Shown here in pieces: positions 60,442-64,000 of a stretch of 64,000 nt of DNA. Made by a program: the position numbers and the translations under genes. Numbering within the stretch: the stretch's first letter is position 1; every line of letters begins with the position of its first letter. The notes under the pieces were generated by a model, which saw nothing but the letters and a program-made list of their open reading frames with translations, was not told the DNA's origin and did not search any database. This DNA is from Nocardia aurantia. Lineage in GTDB: Bacteria > Actinomycetota > Actinomycetes > Mycobacteriales > Mycobacteriaceae. The DNA lies in NCBI RefSeq assembly GCF_009604425.1, contig NZ_WEGI01000007.1, positions 310,001 through 374,000 of the forward strand. The letters are read 5' to 3'.

Positions 60442-61586
60442 CCGAGGATGCCGATGCGCGGCGAACGGCCTGGATGTACCTGTCCCGGGTGGTGACGGGC
60501 CCGTGTCCGGCACTGTCCGCGCTCATCGACCGGATCGGCGTGACGGAGGCCGCCCGCGCGGTGCGGGAGTGCGACCTGCCGGAGTCGTTGCGGGGACCGA
60601 CCGAGCTTCGCCGCGGAATCGATTGCGCGGAACGAGATCTGGAGACCATCGCCCGGCTTGGCGGCCGGGTGCTGACCCCGGACGATGTCGAGTGGCCGAG
60701 CTGGCGGATGCTGGCGCTGGGGCAACTGGACGCCGCCCGGGACCAGAGCGCCGTCGTGCCGCTGGTGCTGTGGGTGCGCGGCCCGCTGTCGCTGCCGGAT
60801 TCCACCGAACAGGCGCTCGCCGTGGTGGGCGCCCGCTGCAGCACCGGCTACGGCGAACAGGTGGCGGCGGAGATCGTGGGCGACCTGGCCGGCCAGGGCT
60901 GGACCATCGTGTCCGGCGCGGCCTTCGGGATCGACGGCACCGCGCACCGGGCGGCCCTCGCCGCCGGCGGCACCACCGTCGCCGTCCTCGGTTGCGGAAT
61001 CGACCGCCCGTATCCGGCCCAGCACGAACGCCTGCTCGCCGAGATCGCCGAGACCGGGCTGGTGATCAGCGAATACCCGCCCGGCACCACCGCGCACAAA
61101 CACCATTTCCTCGCCCGCAACCGCCTGATCGCCGCCCTGTCCGACGCCGTGCTGGTGGTGGAGGCCGGATCACGCAGCGGCGCGCGCAACACCGTGAAAT
61201 GGGCACGCCGACTGGGCCGTCCGGCTCTGGCGGTACCGGGCCCCGTCACCTCCGCGGCCTCCGTGGGCTGCCACCGCATGATCCGCGACGGCGAGGCGAT
61301 GCTCGTCACCCGCGCGGAGGAGGTCCTCGACGAGGCCGGGCCGCTCCGCCTGTCCGTACCCGACCGGGTCGTCGCCGACGACCGGACACCCGACGGTGAC
61401 GAGGGTCTGGTCTATGCCGCGCTCCCCCAGATCGGTTCCCGCGTACCGGACGACCTGGCCGAGCTGTCGGGCCTGCCGTTGTCCGCGGTCCGAGCCGCCC
61501 TGCCGGCCCTCGAGATGGCGGGCCTCGTGGGCTCCGACGCCTCCGGCTGGTTCCGTCTCACCCGCACCGGAAGGTCCGCCCGATGA
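60438..61586 (+). CDS. dprA: DNA-processing protein DprA
   Basis: A 382-residue protein starting four bases inside the yifB end (ATGA). Rossmann-like core: VVGARCSTGYGEQVA, TIVSGAAFGIDGTAHRAA, VAVLGCGIDRPYPAQHERL, FLARNRLIAALSDAVLVVEA and the SGARNTVKWARRLGRPALAVPGP-type stretch. A winged-helix domain ends it (GLVYAALPQIG). DprA loads RecA on incoming single strands in transformation. An ATG at 61583 overlaps its stop and opens a frame into the repeat array, but this looks accidental. Confidence 0.96.
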   Translation: MTEDADARRTAWMYLSRVVTGPCPALSALIDRIGVTEAARAVRECDLPESLRGPTELRRGIDCAERDLETIARLGGRVLTPDDVEWPSWRMLALGQLDAARDQSAVVPLVLWVRGPLSLPDSTEQALAVVGARCSTGYGEQVAAEIVGDLAGQGWTIVSGAAFGIDGTAHRAALAAGGTTVAVLGCGIDRPYPAQHERLLAEIAETGLVISEYPPGTTAHKHHFLARNRLIAALSDAVLVVEAGSRSGARNTVKWARRLGRPALAVPGPVTSAASVGCHRMIRDGEAMLVTRAEEVLDEAGPLRLSVPDRVVADDRTPDGDEGLVYAALPQIGSRVPDDLAELSGLPLSAVRAALPALEMAGLVGSDASGWFRLTRTGRSAR

Positions 61587-61770
61587 AACGAGCACCGAAC
61601 GACACCAGCCCGCACGGTCCGAATGTCGAGTTGCTCTGCCGGACGAACGAATTCCGGCAGAACTGGAAACCGTTCGCCCGCACCGGCACACCGCTGCCGA
61701 ACCGGCCGCCGTACACCACGCAGCGCCGCGCGACGCCGAACGTCGACGCCCCGATCCGGGCGATCGGCGG

Positions 61771-62076
61771 GGAGTCCCGCACACGGCCGGCGACCACGGA
61801 AATCGCCGTCGCACGCGGTCTTCGACAAGCGCCCGGGGGGTCATCGAACAGGGCACGCCCGGATCGCGGCGGGGAGTCCCGCACAGGGCCGTGGCCCACG
61901 GATATCGCCGTCGCGCGCGGTCTTCGACAAGCGGGCCGAGGGTCATCGAACGGGGCACACCCAGATTGCGGCGGGGAGTCCCGCACAGGGCCGTGGCCCA
62001 CGGACGTCGCCGTCGCACGCGGTCTTCGACAAGCGCGCCGGGGGTCGTCGATCGGGGCACGCCCGGATCGCGGCGC
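61771..62076. repeat. Three tandem 102-bp repeats between dprA and xerC
   Basis: Units begin with GGAGTCCCGCACA-type sequence at 61771, 61873 and 61975 (period exactly 102 bp); a partial fourth begins at 62077. Identity between neighbouring units is about 85-90 percent. Units 2 and 3 contain the palindrome GGGCCGTGGCCC. 102 is a multiple of three, so several frames stay open through the array, but none has protein-like features or a ribosome site. The 531 bp between dprA and xerC otherwise holds nothing recognisable. Confidence 0.92.
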
Positions 62077-62117
62077 GGAGACTTGCGGGGGCGGTCCGGA
62101 CCGGGGACGGTGGTCGG

Positions 62118-63041
62118 ATGGAAGAGTTGCCCGCGGAGTCGGAGGCGATGCTCGCGGAGTACGGGCAGCACTTGCGACTCGGCCGCAATCGGTCGGAGCA
62201 CACGGTGCGTGCCTATCTGGGGGACGCTCGGTCGCTGCTGACGCAATTGGGTTCGGAGCGTGGCGAATTCGAGGTCGCGGACATCGACCTGGCGGGGTTG
62301 CGGTCGTGGCTGGCGGTGTTGTCGAAGCGCGGCTCGGCGCGGGCCACGATGGCGCGGCGGGCGTCGTCGGCGCGCACGTTCACCGCGTGGCTGCATCGCA
62401 CCGGGCGGCTGGCGGTGGACCCGGGGCCGCGGCTGGCGGCGGCGAGGCCGCATCGGGCCCTCCCGGCGGTACTCGGGCACGAGCAGGCGAGGGAAGCCAT
62501 GGCCGCCGCGGAATCCGGTGCGGCGCAGCAGGATCCGATGGCGTTGCGGGATCGGCTGATCGTGGAGCTGTTGTACGCGACGGGAATCCGGGTCAGCGAG
62601 CTGTGCGGTCTCGATCTCGACGACATCGATCGGGAGCGGCGGCTGGTGCGAGTGCTGGGCAAGGGGGGCAAACAGCGGATGGTGCCGTTCGGGGTGCCGG
62701 CGGAGGAGGCGCTGACCGCCTGGCTGCGGCACGGACGGCCCGCTCTCGCCACCGCGCGATCCGGGCCGGCGGTGCTGCTGGGGCGGCGCGGCGGGCGGCT
62801 CGATCAGCGTCAGGCCCGGACCGTCGTGCACGAGGTGGTGGCCGCGATACCGGGGGCGCCCGACATGGGACCGCACGGGCTGCGGCACACGGCCGCCACA
62901 CATCTGCTGGAGGGCGGCGCCGACCTGCGGATCGTGCAGGAGGTGCTCGGGCACGCCAGTCTCGCCACCACCCAGCTCTACACCCATGTGTCCATCGAGC
63001 GGCTGAAGAAGGTGCACGATCAGGCGCACCCGCGCGCCTGA
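62118..63041 (+). CDS. xerC: Tyrosine recombinase XerC
   Basis: The 307-residue recombinase starts at ATG 62118 (MEELPAESEAML). N-terminal SAM-like domain with RSEHTVRAYLGDARSL; catalytic residues are seen as Arg in ATGIRVSELCGL, Lys in LGKGGKQRMVPF, His/Arg in GPHGLRHTAATHLLEGG, the second His in LGHASLATTQ and Tyr in LYTHVS. With XerD it resolves chromosome dimers. In related genomes it is part of the dprA neighbourhood; here three 102-bp repeats separate the two. Confidence 0.97.
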   Translation: MEELPAESEAMLAEYGQHLRLGRNRSEHTVRAYLGDARSLLTQLGSERGEFEVADIDLAGLRSWLAVLSKRGSARATMARRASSARTFTAWLHRTGRLAVDPGPRLAAARPHRALPAVLGHEQAREAMAAAESGAAQQDPMALRDRLIVELLYATGIRVSELCGLDLDDIDRERRLVRVLGKGGKQRMVPFGVPAEEALTAWLRHGRPALATARSGPAVLLGRRGGRLDQRQARTVVHEVVAAIPGAPDMGPHGLRHTAATHLLEGGADLRIVQEVLGHASLATTQLYTHVSIERLKKVHDQAHPRA

Positions 63042-63046
63042 GCCGA

Positions 63047-64000
63047 TCAGAGAATGCCGATCGCCGGATCGCGCAGATTCGGGGGCAGCAGCAACAGCAA
63101 CCGGTGGTTGATCAGGGTCAGTTGCCAATGTTCCCCGGCCGCGATGATGCGACCGCCCTCCCGCAGCAGGCTCGCCGCCTCCGGAGTCGAGCGCAGCGCG
63201 TCCTCCAGGCTGTGGAAGAGCACCACCGGAAAATCCGGCGAGCGGCGGACCAGATCGACGTGATATTCCGAGGCCTCGTCGAGTTGTTTGCGCAGCGCCT
63301 TGGAGTTTCGCGTCTCGATGGCGTCCTCGGCGCGGGCCCGCAGGTCGGTGAGCCGGTGCCGGTCCCGTTCGGTGCCGATCTGATGGACCCGCATCTCGAC
63401 GTAACCGAGCCGCTCATCGAGGTCGCGAACCAGTTCGGGCACCGCCAGCGCGTCGGCGACATCGTCCAGTTCGGCGTGCGCGTCACGCAGCCGGTCCTCG
63501 GCGGCGACCGCCGCGTCGGGGCTCGCGTCGGAGGCGGCGACCTGCTCGTGGGCGGTGGTCAGCGTGCCCTGGCGGTCGAAGGTCAGCAGCAGTTGCTGGG
63601 CCTGCGGCGCCAGATGCGCGGAGTTGCGCAGCAGATACAACCGCTGCTCGATCTCCCGCAGTTGCTCCCGCAGTTGCGGCGGCGTCGGGGGCGCCACCCC
63701 GTCGAGATTGATCACCGCGTCCGTCTGGATGTCCACGGCGGGTACATCGGCGACCACCGACACCATGCCGGAGACATCTATCTCGAAGGTGACCTCGACA
63801 TCGCTGCCCATCGGCAGATCGACGGTGATGTCGGCCGACCGGACCTCCAGCATGCCGACCAGCCGGTTGCGCTCGCCCCGGCTGCGCTCCCCCTCCGCGA
63901 CCGGAATACGCAGCACCGCATCCAGTTCCGTGCGGCGCAGCGCACCGGAGGTCTTGAAGGTCCGGTGACCGAGCGCGGGCAGCGTCACCCCCTTGCGCAC
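63047..64000 (-). CDS. Hsp70-family protein, C-terminal part (5' end outside window)
   Basis: The frame is open to the right edge, so the true start lies beyond 64000 even though a GTG falls at the last codon. The first ~100 visible residues look like an Hsp70 substrate-binding beta domain (LPMGSDVEVTFEIDVSGMVSV; GERNRLVGMLEV). The rest is long helices like a lid (QLREQLREIEQRLYLL; EDRLRDAHAELDDVADAL) and a small C-terminal domain. The N-terminal ATPase would be outside. It converges with xerC, five bases apart. The family call rests on the beta domain only. Confidence 0.6.
   Translation of the reverse strand: MRKGVTLPALGHRTFKTSGALRRTELDAVLRIPVAEGERSRGERNRLVGMLEVRSADITVDLPMGSDVEVTFEIDVSGMVSVVADVPAVDIQTDAVINLDGVAPPTPPQLREQLREIEQRLYLLRNSAHLAPQAQQLLLTFDRQGTLTTAHEQVAASDASPDAAVAAEDRLRDAHAELDDVADALAVPELVRDLDERLGYVEMRVHQIGTERDRHRLTDLRARAEDAIETRNSKALRKQLDEASEYHVDLVRRSPDFPVVLFHSLEDALRSTPEAASLLREGGRIIAAGEHWQLTLINHRLLLLLPPNLRDPAIGIL

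Noticed and set aside
61771..62076. CRISPR array or repeat protein gene
   Set aside because: Units are contiguous 102-bp copies without spacers; the open frames have no ribosome site or protein-like composition.

Overview
The window comes from a high-GC actinomycete of the Mycobacteriales, most probably Nocardia or a near relative. The support is the strong third-position GC bias, frequent GTG starts, the conserved translation and lipid block rpsB-tsf-pyrH-frr-cdsA with rlmN nearby, and the yraN-yifB-dprA-xerC block. I worked by reading the sequence only; no database search was possible, so family names rest on recognised motifs. No tRNA, rRNA or CRISPR array was seen.

Layout. 1-2.0 kb: a DUF1501/DUF1800 pair. 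2.1-13.2 kb: a defence-like island with an SF2 helicase on the plus strand. It converges on a minus-strand series holding a 1,721-residue SF1 helicase-nuclease, a GIY-YIG/DUF4357 protein, an IS701-family transposase remnant and an AlbA/Schlafen-type ATP-binding protein. A decayed TPR-like gene follows. 14-21.8 kb: DoxX protein, hypothetical protein, secreted GH1 glycosidase, a four-gene ABC transporter plus two-component operon, and an MDR oxidoreductase. 22.1-27.2 kb: an unusual cluster of two tandem paralogues of unknown function, a 75-bp repeat array, a small membrane protein, an asparagine-synthetase-like enzyme lacking the glutaminase cysteine, and a cupin-like protein. 27.2-31 kb: a small membrane-anchored protein, a GlsB/YeaQ-type membrane protein, a CoA transferase and a divergent MerR/aldo-keto reductase pair.

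31-42.6 kb: the most interesting locus. A tightly overlapping minus-strand operon encodes a hydroxymandelate-synthase-like dioxygenase, an FMN hydroxymandelate-oxidase-like enzyme, a short prephenate-dehydratase-fold protein, a malate synthase G homologue and a quinone-oxidoreductase-like enzyme. Upstream on the same strand are an MFS transporter and a Leu/Phe/Val-type amino-acid dehydrogenase; a PucR-type regulator and a P450 run divergently. I infer a route from prephenate or arylpyruvate to arylmandelate and arylglyoxylate. The arylglyoxylate could then be aminated to an arylglycine, condensed with acetyl-CoA by the malate synthase homologue, or both.

42.8-51.7 kb: an orphan 529-residue protein, a phosphatidylserine-decarboxylase-like enzyme, an AAA ATPase with a PD-(D/E)XK-like tail, a GCS2-type ligase beside a decayed rlmN fragment, intact rlmN, a hydrolase and a LapA-like protein. 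51.7-64 kb: the conserved housekeeping block, a large GT39-type membrane glycosyltransferase, the YraN/YifB/DprA/XerC series interrupted by three 102-bp tandem repeats, and the C-terminal part of an Hsp70-family protein cut by the window edge.
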